Positions 6,609-12,491 of a stretch of 16,114 nucleotides of DNA are shown here, one piece after another; the stretch's first letter is position 1; every line of letters starts with the position of its first letter. The notes beneath the pieces were generated by a model, which did no database searches, was not told the DNA's origin, and saw nothing but the letters and a program-made list of their open reading frames with translations. Made by a program: the position numbers and the translations under genes. Location of the stretch: NCBI GenBank assembly GCA_944386965.1, contig CALXDE010000203.1, forward strand, positions 1 through 16,114, read 5' to 3'. The stretch is from an uncultured Oscillospiraceae bacterium. GTDB taxonomy: Bacteria > Bacillota_A > Clostridia > Oscillospirales > Oscillospiraceae.

Positions 6609-7739
6609 TCAGCTCCGGGAATCCGCCGGAGCGGGAGAGAAGTCCTCCGCCCTGGGGTAGTCGCAGAGGCCCGCCTCCGCCTGTCGTCCCTCCGCCAGGG
6701 CGCCGCTGTCGTCCCACCGGGGCTCGGCGTTGGGCAGTTCCTGCCCCCAGTCCTCCTGGGGACGCCACTCCCCCCGGTCCACGGCGATCTCCCCGCTGGC
6801 AGCCTCCCCCTGGGGAGAAGCGGCCTCCTGGACCGCCGGCCGGGCAGCCGCCGCGTCTGCCTCTCCGGCCTCCACCGGTTCCGACCCGTCCCCGGAGCGG
6901 GAGAGCATGGAGCGGATATAGGCCGCCGCGTCCTCCAGGGTGGCCTCGCTGGGCGCCACGCCCAGGTCATAGACGTCGCTGGCGTAGCGGAGCCCCTCCT
7001 CCGTCTCCAGGAACAGGAACCGGACGCCCTCATCGAACCAGAAGTCCGCCACGTCGGCGTAGCAGAAGTAGCTGTCGCCGCTGGTGACGCCGGTGTCCGC
7101 CGCGGCGATGCTGGGCATGAAGATGGCCTTACTGCCGATCTCCAGCGCCTCCAGGGCTCCGGCGGTGGACACGCTCATCCCCGGGGCGCAGGGGAGATAG
7201 ACGCGGCAGGTGCCGCCGGCCTCCACATCCCCCCGGATGGGGTCTGTGACCTCCACCGCGGCCACGGTGAAATAGGCACGGTAGCCGCCGGTGACCTCAT
7301 AGTACTGCAAATCCGTCACCGTGCCCCGGAAGATGGCGGTGTCCATGGCGAAGATCTCCTCCGGCTCCAGCCAGGCCAGGCAGGAGGACATGTCCATCCC
7401 CGTGTCGGAGGCTGGCGGCGGGCTGTCCAGCTGTCCGATGTCCACGTTTTTGGAGTAGGCCGCCGGCCCGCCTATGTCCGGGTCATGGATCATGTTACCC
7501 GGCCGGTCGCCGCTGGTGGAGTACTCGCTGCCGTCCAGTTTGGAATCCACCGCGCCGGCGTCGGCGGTGTTGTCCGCCTGCCGGGGCAGCGTCAGTGCCG
7601 CAGTCGCGATCAGAGCCAGGCACGCCGCCAGGGCCGCGGCCCTGGGCCAGAGGCGCAGGCGCCCTTTCGGCGTCTCCGCCTCCATGATCTGCTGGTCCTC
7701 CACCGAGCCGATGGCCCGGAACAAGTCCTCCTTTGTCAT
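6609..7739 (-). CDS. Membrane-anchored protein coupled to an ECF sigma factor (candidate anti-sigma factor)
   Basis: 376 residues, not assigned to a named family from memory. An N-terminal cytoplasmic stretch of about 32 residues (MTKEDLFRAIGSVEDQQIME...) is followed by one membrane segment at about 33-51 (AAALAACLALIATAALTL). The large extracytoplasmic part has a beta-rich region with FRGTVTDLQYYEV and VEVTDPIRGDVEAG, and the C-terminal 70 residues are low-complexity Ala/Gly/Glu/Pro-rich. Its ATG overlaps the stop of the sigma gene (ATGA, 7736-7739), which implies translational coupling and a functional pair. No zinc-binding HxxxCxxC anti-sigma motif is visible in the cytoplasmic part, so if it is an anti-sigma it is of another type. 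The anti-sigma role is inferred from context and topology only. Confidence 0.75.
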   Translation of the reverse strand: MTKEDLFRAIGSVEDQQIMEAETPKGRLRLWPRAAALAACLALIATAALTLPRQADNTADAGAVDSKLDGSEYSTSGDRPGNMIHDPDIGGPAAYSKNVDIGQLDSPPPASDTGMDMSSCLAWLEPEEIFAMDTAIFRGTVTDLQYYEVTGGYRAYFTVAAVEVTDPIRGDVEAGGTCRVYLPCAPGMSVSTAGALEALEIGSKAIFMPSIAAADTGVTSGDSYFCYADVADFWFDEGVRFLFLETEEGLRYASDVYDLGVAPSEATLEDAAAYIRSMLSRSGDGSEPVEAGEADAAAARPAVQEAASPQGEAASGEIAVDRGEWRPQEDWGQELPNAEPRWDDSGALAEGRQAEAGLCDYPRAEDFSPAPADSRS

Positions 7740-8290
7740 AGGGAAAACCCCTCCTCCCTGAGAAATGCCCGCAGCCCCTGCCGGGTGCGGTGCAGCATAG
7801 ATTTTACCTTGGCTTGGGTAAAGTGAAACGACGCCGCGATCTCCTGAATGGAGTCGCCGTACCAGTAGCGCCGGAGGAACACCTGCCGCGCCTCGCGTTT
7901 GCGGGCGGAGAGATACCGGGAGATGGCCTCCCCCAGGAGGGCGGCGTCGAAGTCCGCCTCCGCGCTGCCGCCGCCCACGCACTCGGAGAGCTCCTCCAGC
8001 ACCGCGTCAAAGTCGGCGCTGCGCTTCTCCGCCCGGCGATAGGCGTACCGGTCCAGGGCCAGGTTCCGGGCGATGCGGCCCAAAAAGAGGCGCAGGCAGT
8101 TTGGCACCTGGGGCGGGATGGCGTTCCAGGCGCTCAGCCAGGTGTCGCTGAGACACTCCTCCGTGTCCTCCGGACTTTGGAGAATGCGCTGGGCGATGGC
8201 GCGGCAGTAGCCGCCATATTTTGCGGCCGTCTCCGCGATGGCAGATTCCGCGCGGGCAAAGTACAGGGCGATGATGTCCCGATCCTCCAT
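7736..8290 (-). CDS. ECF-type RNA polymerase sigma factor
   Basis: 184 residues. Region 2 covers about residues 25-92 (YGGYCRAIAQRILQSPED, then CLSDTWLSAWNAIPP and FLGRIARNLALDRYAYRRAE), the part that binds core polymerase and the -10 element. Region 4 covers about 128-180 (ARQVFLRRYWYGDSIQEIA, then FTQAKVKSMLHRTRQGLRAFL), the helix-turn-helix for the -35 element. Region 3 is absent, as in ECF sigma factors. ATG 8290 has AAGGAG nine bases upstream. The stop overlaps the start of the downstream membrane protein gene. Upstream lie an ECF-like promoter and a cre-like palindrome, suggesting autoregulation and carbon control. The inducing signal is not evident. Confidence 0.92.
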   Translation of the reverse strand: MEDRDIIALYFARAESAIAETAAKYGGYCRAIAQRILQSPEDTEECLSDTWLSAWNAIPPQVPNCLRLFLGRIARNLALDRYAYRRAEKRSADFDAVLEELSECVGGGSAEADFDAALLGEAISRYLSARKREARQVFLRRYWYGDSIQEIAASFHFTQAKVKSMLHRTRQGLRAFLREEGFSL

Positions 8291-8305
8291 AAACAGCAAC
8301 TCCTT

Positions 8306-8319
8306 TGAAAGCGCTTTCA
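8306..8319. promoter_or_regulatory. Candidate CcpA cre site upstream of the ECF sigma gene
   Basis: TGAAAGCGCTTTCA is a perfect 14-base palindrome matching the cre consensus (TGNAANCGNTNNCA) at every defined position. It lies directly after the predicted transcription start and abuts the ribosome binding site of the sigma gene, a position expected to repress. Binding by CcpA is inferred from sequence alone. Confidence 0.6.
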
Positions 8320-8327
8320 CCCTGACA

Positions 8328-8353
8328 GACGGAAAAGAGAGAGAAAGGTTGCA
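8328..8353 (-). promoter_or_regulatory. Candidate ECF-type promoter of the sigma operon
   Basis: Read on the minus strand: TGCAAC (8353-8348), 16 bases, CGTC (8331-8328). This resembles the ECF consensus TGAAAC-16-CGTC known from B. subtilis extracytoplasmic sigma factors, with one mismatch in the -35. An ECF sigma gene carrying its own promoter type fits autoregulation. The -35 overlaps the end of the queH terminator. Confidence 0.5.
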
Positions 8354-8387
8354 AAAGCCGGGCACAAAATTTTGTGCCCGGCTTTTG
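8352..8387 (-). terminator. Terminator of queH
   Basis: A perfect 36-base palindrome centred at 8369/8370, ten bases beyond the queH stop codon. Its GC-rich stem portion is followed on the minus strand by the final CTTTTG. The A/T-tracts on both sides let it fold equally on either strand, but only queH transcription reaches it in the right order. Confidence 0.82.
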
Positions 8388-8396
8388 TCTCTCTGT

Positions 8397-8954
8397 TTAC
8401 TGGCTGTTCTCCCGGTCCCGGCGGATCTGTTTTTGATAGCGGTCCTCCTCGGAGAAGATACAGCCGCAGTACTTCTGCATGTAGAGGCCCAGCGCCCGGG
8501 CCTTGGCCTGGCCCTCCCGGAAGCCGGGGCGGAAGTCCCGGTAGAGGAAGGTGACGCCGTATGCCCCGGCGAAGCGCTCCGCGGCGGCCACGATCCCCTC
8601 ATGGTTCTGGTAGGGACTCACCAGCAATGTGGTGGAGATGTGGGTGAAGCCGTGTTCCGCGGCGTACCGGGCAGTCTCCTCCATGCGCACCGCGTAGCAG
8701 TAGGCGCAGCGGTGGTCGATGTCCCCCGCCACCGCCCGGACAAAGGGCCGCAGGCCGTAGTCCTCCCGGAGGATGAGGGCGAGATCGATGGCCGCGGCGT
8801 AGTCCTTCAGGGTGTCCCGGCGGGCCTTGTACTCCTGATAGGGGTGGATGTTGGGGTTGTACCAGAAGCTCACCGGCTCGATGCCCTCGCCGCGAAGGCT
8901 CTCCACGCAGTAGACGCTGCAGGGGGCGCAGCAGGTGTGCAGCAGCAGTTTCAT
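8397..8954 (-). CDS. queH: Epoxyqueuosine reductase QueH
   Basis: Catalyses the last step of queuosine formation in tRNA, reducing epoxyqueuosine; QueH is the non-cobalamin alternative to QueG. The 185-residue protein has the family hallmarks: HTCCAPCS at residues 6-13 (Cys 8, 9, 12), YNPNIHPYQEY at about 32-42, DHRCAYCYAVRMEETA at about 80-95 (Cys 83, 86), and a C-terminal FLYRDFRPGFREGQA and YMQKYCGCIFSEEDRY. These cysteines hold the iron-sulfur cluster in the characterised family. GAGGTG seven bases before ATG 8954 sets the start; the longer upstream frame has no ribosome site and crosses the promoter. It is a single gene with its own promoter and terminator, divergent from the spoIIA operon. 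Confidence 0.95.
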   Translation of the reverse strand: MKLLLHTCCAPCSVYCVESLRGEGIEPVSFWYNPNIHPYQEYKARRDTLKDYAAAIDLALILREDYGLRPFVRAVAGDIDHRCAYCYAVRMEETARYAAEHGFTHISTTLLVSPYQNHEGIVAAAERFAGAYGVTFLYRDFRPGFREGQAKARALGLYMQKYCGCIFSEEDRYQKQIRRDRENSQ

Positions 8955-8976
8955 ATTCTTCACCTCGGTGAGGGGT

Positions 8977-9005
8977 ATTCTACCACACCCTCGGACGGAA
9001 TGCAA
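8977..9005 (-). promoter_or_regulatory. Candidate sigma-A promoter of queH
   Basis: On the minus strand: TTGCAT (9005-9000), 17-base spacer, TAGAAT (8982-8977), with TGG just before the -10, giving an extended -10. It lies 22 bases upstream of the queH ATG. Good spacing and two near-consensus hexamers. Confidence 0.6.
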
Positions 9006-9045
9006 CCGGGCCGGCGGGGTGGGAAAACTTCCCGGAGCTCCGCCC

Positions 9046-9080
9046 TTTCGACAGATTCCTGTCGGCGGACAGGCTATACT
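9046..9080 (+). promoter_or_regulatory. Candidate Spo0A-controlled promoter of the spoIIA operon
   Basis: TTTCGACA (9046-9053) is the reverse complement of TGTCGAAA, an exact match to the Spo0A box TGTCGAA. A second, weaker half (TGTCGGC) begins at 9060. The -10 is TATACT (9075-9080). The -35-like TTCGAC (9047-9052) lies 22 bases from it, the unusual spacing known for the Spo0A-activated spoIIG promoter of B. subtilis. Two overlapping dyads, CGACAG-ATTC-CTGTCG and CCTGTC-GGCG-GACAGG (9049-9073), also lie here. Confidence 0.55.
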
Positions 9081-9114
9081 GCTCTCATGGATACCAAAGA
9101 GGGGGCGTAAAGCG

Positions 9115-9420
9115 TTGGAAATCAGAACAAAGGTGGAGGACCGCACCCTGACCATCGCCCTGGTGGGCGACCTGGATCACCATGAGGCCCGGGGACTGAT
9201 GGAGCAGGCGGACCGGCTCATGGAGCAGAACCTCCCGGCCAAGACCATTCTGGATTTGGGCGGGCTGTCGTTTATGGACAGCAGCGGCATCGCCGTCATC
9301 CTGCGCTCCAAGCGGCGGATGGAGGCCCTGGGGGGAAACCTGGTGGTGGTGAACATCCCCAAGCAGGCCGCCCGGGTGCTGGAGACGGCGGGCCTGGCCC
9401 GGTATGTGAAACTGATCTAG
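9115..9420 (+). CDS. spoIIAA: Anti-sigma F factor antagonist SpoIIAA
   Basis: STAS-domain protein that releases sigma F by binding SpoIIAB in the forespore. 101 residues, slightly short against 117 in B. subtilis. Visible signatures are GDLDHHEA at about 18-25 and LSFMDSSGIAVILRSKRRM at about 51-69; Ser56 corresponds to Ser58 of B. subtilis, the residue phosphorylated by SpoIIAB. The start is a TTG at 9115, with AGAGGGGG nine bases upstream; no ATG or GTG in frame has a better site, and a longer frame would run through the promoter. It is the first gene of the spoIIAA-spoIIAB-sigF operon; its stop codon overlaps the ribosome site of spoIIAB. Confidence 0.94.
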   Translation: MEIRTKVEDRTLTIALVGDLDHHEARGLMEQADRLMEQNLPAKTILDLGGLSFMDSSGIAVILRSKRRMEALGGNLVVVNIPKQAARVLETAGLARYVKLI

Positions 9421-9430
9421 GAGGTGCGCC

Positions 9431-9871
9431 ATGCAAGTGCGAAACTACATAACCCTGGAGTTCCCCAGCCGCAGCGCCAACGAGGGCTTTGTCCGCTCGG
9501 CGGCGGCGGCCTTTGCCGCCCAGCTGGACCCGACGCTGGAGGAGCTGGGGGACATCAAGACCGCCGTCAGTGAGGCGGTGACCAACGCCATCGTCCACGG
9601 CTACCCGGATACCATCGGAAAGATCGTGGTGAAGTGCCGCATCCTGGAGGGGGAGGTGCTGGAGGTGATCGTCCGGGACTGGGGCCGGGGCATCGCCGAT
9701 GTGGACCGGGCCCGGGAGCCCCTCTTCACCACCGGCGGAGAGGAGCGCAGCGGCATGGGCTTTACCATCATGGAGAGCTTCATGGACAGCCTGCGGGTCG
9801 CCTCAAAGGAGGGACAGGGCACCAAGGTGACCATGCGCCGCCGCATCGCCCAGCGCGCCGCCCGGCGATGA
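9431..9871 (+). CDS. spoIIAB: Anti-sigma F factor / serine kinase SpoIIAB
   Basis: GHKL-fold kinase that holds sigma F inactive and phosphorylates SpoIIAA. 146 residues, the family's normal length. The N-box is SEAVTNAIVHGY (about 47-58, Glu48 and Asn52), the G1 box is DWGRGI (83-88), and the G2 segment is TTGGEERSGMGF (about 100-111), which together bind ATP-Mg. AGGAGG lies six bases before ATG 9431 and overlaps the spoIIAA stop. Its stop overlaps the sigF start as ATGA (9868-9871), so the switch proteins and sigma F should be made in coupled amounts. Confidence 0.97.
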   Translation: MQVRNYITLEFPSRSANEGFVRSAAAAFAAQLDPTLEELGDIKTAVSEAVTNAIVHGYPDTIGKIVVKCRILEGEVLEVIVRDWGRGIADVDRAREPLFTTGGEERSGMGFTIMESFMDSLRVASKEGQGTKVTMRRRIAQRAARR

Positions 9872-10572
9872 ACGGAACCACCGAGCTGCTGGAGGCCGCC
9901 CGGCGCGGGGACCAGGACGCCTGTGAGACGATGCTCCGGGAGAACGCGGGCCTCATCTGGAGCATTGTCCGCCGGTACTACGGCCGGGGGGCGGAGCCGG
10001 AGGACCTGTATCAGCTGGGGTGCCTGGGCTTTTTGAAGGCCATCCGGGGGTTTGATCTGGGGTACGGCACCCAGTTTTCCACCTATGCCGTGCCCAAGAT
10101 CGCCGGGGAGATCCGGCGCTTCCTCCGGGACGATGGGGCGGTGAAGGTGGGACGGGGACTCCGGGAGCAGGCCATGGCGATCCTGTCCGCCCGGGAACGT
10201 CTGGCTCACGACCTGGGCCGGGAGCCGGCACTCTCAGAACTGTCGGAGGCCACGGGACTGAGCGCCGAGGAGATCGCCGCGGCGGAGCTGGCTGCGGCGG
10301 CGCCGGAGAGCCTGCAGCAGGAACTCTCAGAGGGCCTCACCCTGGAGTCCGTCCTCCCCGGCGGCGGCAGCGAGGAGGATCTGGTGGAGCGCATCGCCCT
10401 GCGCGGCGCCATTGACGCCCTGCCGGAGATGGAGCGAAAGACCATCCTCCTGCGGTTTTTCAAGGGGCTGACCCAGACCCAGACCGCGCGGGTCCTCCAT
10501 GTCTCCCAGGTGCAGGTTTCCCGGCTGGAGCGCCGGGCCCTGGGCCGGCTGCGGGAGGCATTTGCGCCATAG
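9868..10572 (+). CDS. sigF: Forespore sigma factor SigF (sigma F)
   Basis: First compartment-specific sigma factor of sporulation, active in the forespore after SpoIIAA frees it from SpoIIAB. 234 residues. Region 2 is at about 28-88 (EDLYQLGCLGFLKAIRGFDL, then QFSTYAVPKIAGEIRRFLRDD); region 3 at about 95-150 includes ARERLAHDLGREPALSELSE; region 4 at about 183-232 (LPEMERKTILLRFFKGLTQT, then VSQVQVSRLERRALGRLREAF). It has no recognisable ribosome site; the ATG overlaps the spoIIAB stop, so translation probably depends on re-initiation after spoIIAB. It is the last gene of the operon and is convergent with the DUF4130 gene. Confidence 0.97.
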   Translation: MNGTTELLEAARRGDQDACETMLRENAGLIWSIVRRYYGRGAEPEDLYQLGCLGFLKAIRGFDLGYGTQFSTYAVPKIAGEIRRFLRDDGAVKVGRGLREQAMAILSARERLAHDLGREPALSELSEATGLSAEEIAAAELAAAAPESLQQELSEGLTLESVLPGGGSEEDLVERIALRGAIDALPEMERKTILLRFFKGLTQTQTARVLHVSQVQVSRLERRALGRLREAFAP

Positions 10573-10574
10573 GA

Positions 10575-10617
10575 AAAAACCGGGAGGCCGGCGGCTTGTT
10601 CAGCTGCCGGCCTCCCG
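10575..10617 (-). terminator. Terminator of the DUF4130 gene, overlapping its last codons
   Basis: Stem of 12 perfect GC-rich pairs (10581-10592 with 10606-10617), extended by four more including one G-U, loop 10597-10601. On the minus strand it is followed by six T (complement of AAAAAA 10575-10580). The last codons and the stop (10600-10602) of the minus-strand gene lie inside the hairpin. There is no T-run on the plus side, so efficient stopping of sigF transcription is doubtful. Confidence 0.82.
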
Positions 10618-11484
10618 CTGTGCGCGCCGAGTCCTGTCCGGACCGCCTGCCCCTGCCGACGGGCTGTCCCGGAGGTGCCCGGCGGTCCCCGGGGCGGGTT
10701 CATACGCGCCGTCAGGCAGGGAGCGCTCCGCTTCGCTGCGGAAGAAATCCTCCCCCTGGAACTCTGTCATGGTGCCCCAATAGCGCATGGGCATCTGGGT
10801 GCGGCGGCATGTCGGGTTGTACCGCTCCCGGATGGCCACCGTGTCGTAAAACCGCTTCCACAGGCGGCGAAATTCCGCCTCCCGGGCATCCGGCCGGGCC
10901 ATCTCAAAGTGGTCCAGGGGCAGGATGCCCCACCGCCCGCCCTGGTAGAACAGGGCCTCCCGGTGGGTGCGGTCGTAGAGCAGAAGCCGTTCGTTGTAGA
11001 ACCGGGCGCAGAAGTGGGGCCGCAGCAGGGGCAGCACCCGGTTTTTGGGGGCGATCTCCCCCACCAGCGTACCCCCCAGGTCGGAAAAACGGACGAAGCC
11101 CTTGAGCAGGTGGGCTTCCCCCTCCAGGTGGCGCACCGCCTGGAGCAGGGGGAGCACCGCCGCGTCGCTGAGGCGGCGGAGCAGGGAGGGACCCTCGCTG
11201 TAGAGCGCGGCGATGAAGCGGAAGAGCATCATCTCCCGGTCTGGAGCGCAGGTGAGGAATCCCTTCTCCGTCAGCTCCCCGGCCCAGGCGGACCGGCGGC
11301 GGATACTCTCGGCAATGCGGCGGGCGTGGGCGCTGTCCGCCTCCACCCAGCGCACCGGGAACAGCGTGGGCTCCAGGTCCTCCGGGCCCTGAAAGCCCAT
11401 GGGGGGCTCTCTGTGGACATAACTCTCGAACACGCAGCAGAGAAACCCCTGAAAGCTGCCGTCGTAGCGATAGATGACGTCCAT
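10600..11484 (-). CDS. DUF4130 / TIGR03915 putative DNA metabolism protein, partner of a radical SAM protein
   Basis: 294 residues. Recognised by its N-terminus (MDVIYRYDGSFQGFLCCVFE), the middle HLLKGFVRFSDLGG (about 125-138), HFCARFYNERLLLYDRTHREA (about 157-177), and the end of the family body RRTQMPMRYWGTMTEF (about 227-242). TIGRFAMs describes such proteins as probable DNA metabolism proteins that occur with a radical SAM protein (TIGR03916), and in other bacteria as fused to a uracil-DNA-glycosylase-like domain; no such domain is present here. The molecular activity is unknown. The last 50 residues (about 243-294, PDGAYEPAPGTAGHLRDSPS...) are low-complexity and look like an extension beyond the family. 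ATG 11484 has AAGGAA about ten bases upstream. It is last in the run rSAM, TraX-like, DUF4130. Confidence 0.87.
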   Translation of the reverse strand: MDVIYRYDGSFQGFLCCVFESYVHREPPMGFQGPEDLEPTLFPVRWVEADSAHARRIAESIRRRSAWAGELTEKGFLTCAPDREMMLFRFIAALYSEGPSLLRRLSDAAVLPLLQAVRHLEGEAHLLKGFVRFSDLGGTLVGEIAPKNRVLPLLRPHFCARFYNERLLLYDRTHREALFYQGGRWGILPLDHFEMARPDAREAEFRRLWKRFYDTVAIRERYNPTCRRTQMPMRYWGTMTEFQGEDFFRSEAERSLPDGAYEPAPGTAGHLRDSPSAGAGGPDRTRRAQREAGS

Positions 11485-11510
11485 AGCGATCCGCTTCCTT
11501 TCCGCTTGAT

Positions 11511-12371
11511 TTAGATGGGATGGCCCAGCCACACCGAGATGGCCCAAAGCGCGCTGAGGTGGGCAGGGTAGGCCCAGTAGAAGAGCCGGCGGTCGTCTCC
11601 TCCCCGCCTGCCGTTGTAGCACAGCACCAGCGCGGGGGCCAGCAGGGCGCCGATGGCCTGGCCGATGTCCAAGGCCGGCGGATACATCCACACCGCCGCC
11701 AGGGCCAGGACGGCAGCGCGCTGCCGCTTGTTCCGGCACAGCCACAGCAGGGCAAAGAGGAAGAGGGCGGTGTAGGAGTACTCCACTTCGATGCCCGTCC
11801 ACTCGTGGAGCAGCTGGTAGAGGATCAGGAAGGCCGCGGTCTTCCAGGCCCAGTCCCCCAGCCTCTGACACCAGGCAGGGAGCTTGTCTCCGCCCAGCAG
11901 GCCGACGCTGCCCACAAGCAGCAGGACGGCGATGAGCTGCGTCAGTTCCCACACGCCCAACTGTAAAAACACCGGCAGGATCAGCGCCAGGGGCGCCAGT
12001 CCCGCCAGCCGCCTCCAGCCGCGGAGCCGGGGTGTTCTCCACCGGAGCAGCAGCATCAGCGCCACCCCGCAGGCCAGGGTAAAGCAGATGTTGAGACTGC
12101 GCACCCTGGTCCAGAAGTCAAAATACTTATTGATCGTAAAGCAGTAGGGGATGGTGGAAATGAGGCCCATGACCGTCAGGCGCAGGGCGTATCTGGGCGC
12201 GGAGCGGGTGTGCCGGAACCCCTCGGCCAGAAAAAAGGCGTAGATCAGGAAGGCCATGCGGCCAAAGGCGCGCAGGGGATCATACAGGGGCGAGGCGGTC
12301 AGCAGCACCGCCGCCGTGTGGTCGCAGACCATGCTCAGCAGGGCCAGGAGCTTCAAAGCAAAGGCGGACAT
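11511..12371 (-). CDS. TraX family integral membrane protein
   Basis: 286 residues, polytopic. The N-terminal signature of the TraX family is clear: KLLALLSMVCDHTAAVLL (about 7-24), FGRMAFLIYAFFLAEGFRHT (about 36-55), and YALRLTVMGLISTIPYCFTI. Several more hydrophobic segments follow, including FTLACGVALMLLLRW, GLAPLALILPVFLQLGVWEL and AAVLALAAVWMY. F-plasmid TraX acetylates pilin; chromosomal relatives in Firmicutes have no established role, and no conjugation gene is nearby. GGAGG lies seven bases before ATG 12371. Only 26 bases separate it from the DUF4130 gene, so they are probably co-transcribed. It sits between two genes that are normally a pair, with no visible mechanistic link. Confidence 0.85.
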   Translation of the reverse strand: MSAFALKLLALLSMVCDHTAAVLLTASPLYDPLRAFGRMAFLIYAFFLAEGFRHTRSAPRYALRLTVMGLISTIPYCFTINKYFDFWTRVRSLNICFTLACGVALMLLLRWRTPRLRGWRRLAGLAPLALILPVFLQLGVWELTQLIAVLLLVGSVGLLGGDKLPAWCQRLGDWAWKTAAFLILYQLLHEWTGIEVEYSYTALFLFALLWLCRNKRQRAAVLALAAVWMYPPALDIGQAIGALLAPALVLCYNGRRGGDDRRLFYWAYPAHLSALWAISVWLGHPI

Positions 12372-12400
12372 GGGAGTTCCTCCGTTTCCCAGGATATTGT

Positions 12401-12421
12401 CAGTTTACCATGGACAGTTTA
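12401..12421. repeat. Direct repeat CAGTTTA-N7-CAGTTTA upstream of the TraX family gene
   Basis: Two exact seven-base copies (12401-12407, 12415-12421), 14 bases apart and flanking a CCATGG, about 30-50 bases before the TraX ATG. It may be a regulator site or chance. I see no convincing promoter in the 120-base gap from 12372 to 12491 and no terminator after the radical SAM gene, so read-through from upstream is possible. Confidence 0.3.
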
Positions 12422-12491
12422 AGAAACAGGAGGAAAAACCATTAAGATTTGTTTAAGCCCGCGCGGCTCTGGCTGGGGAAGCTGGAAACCT

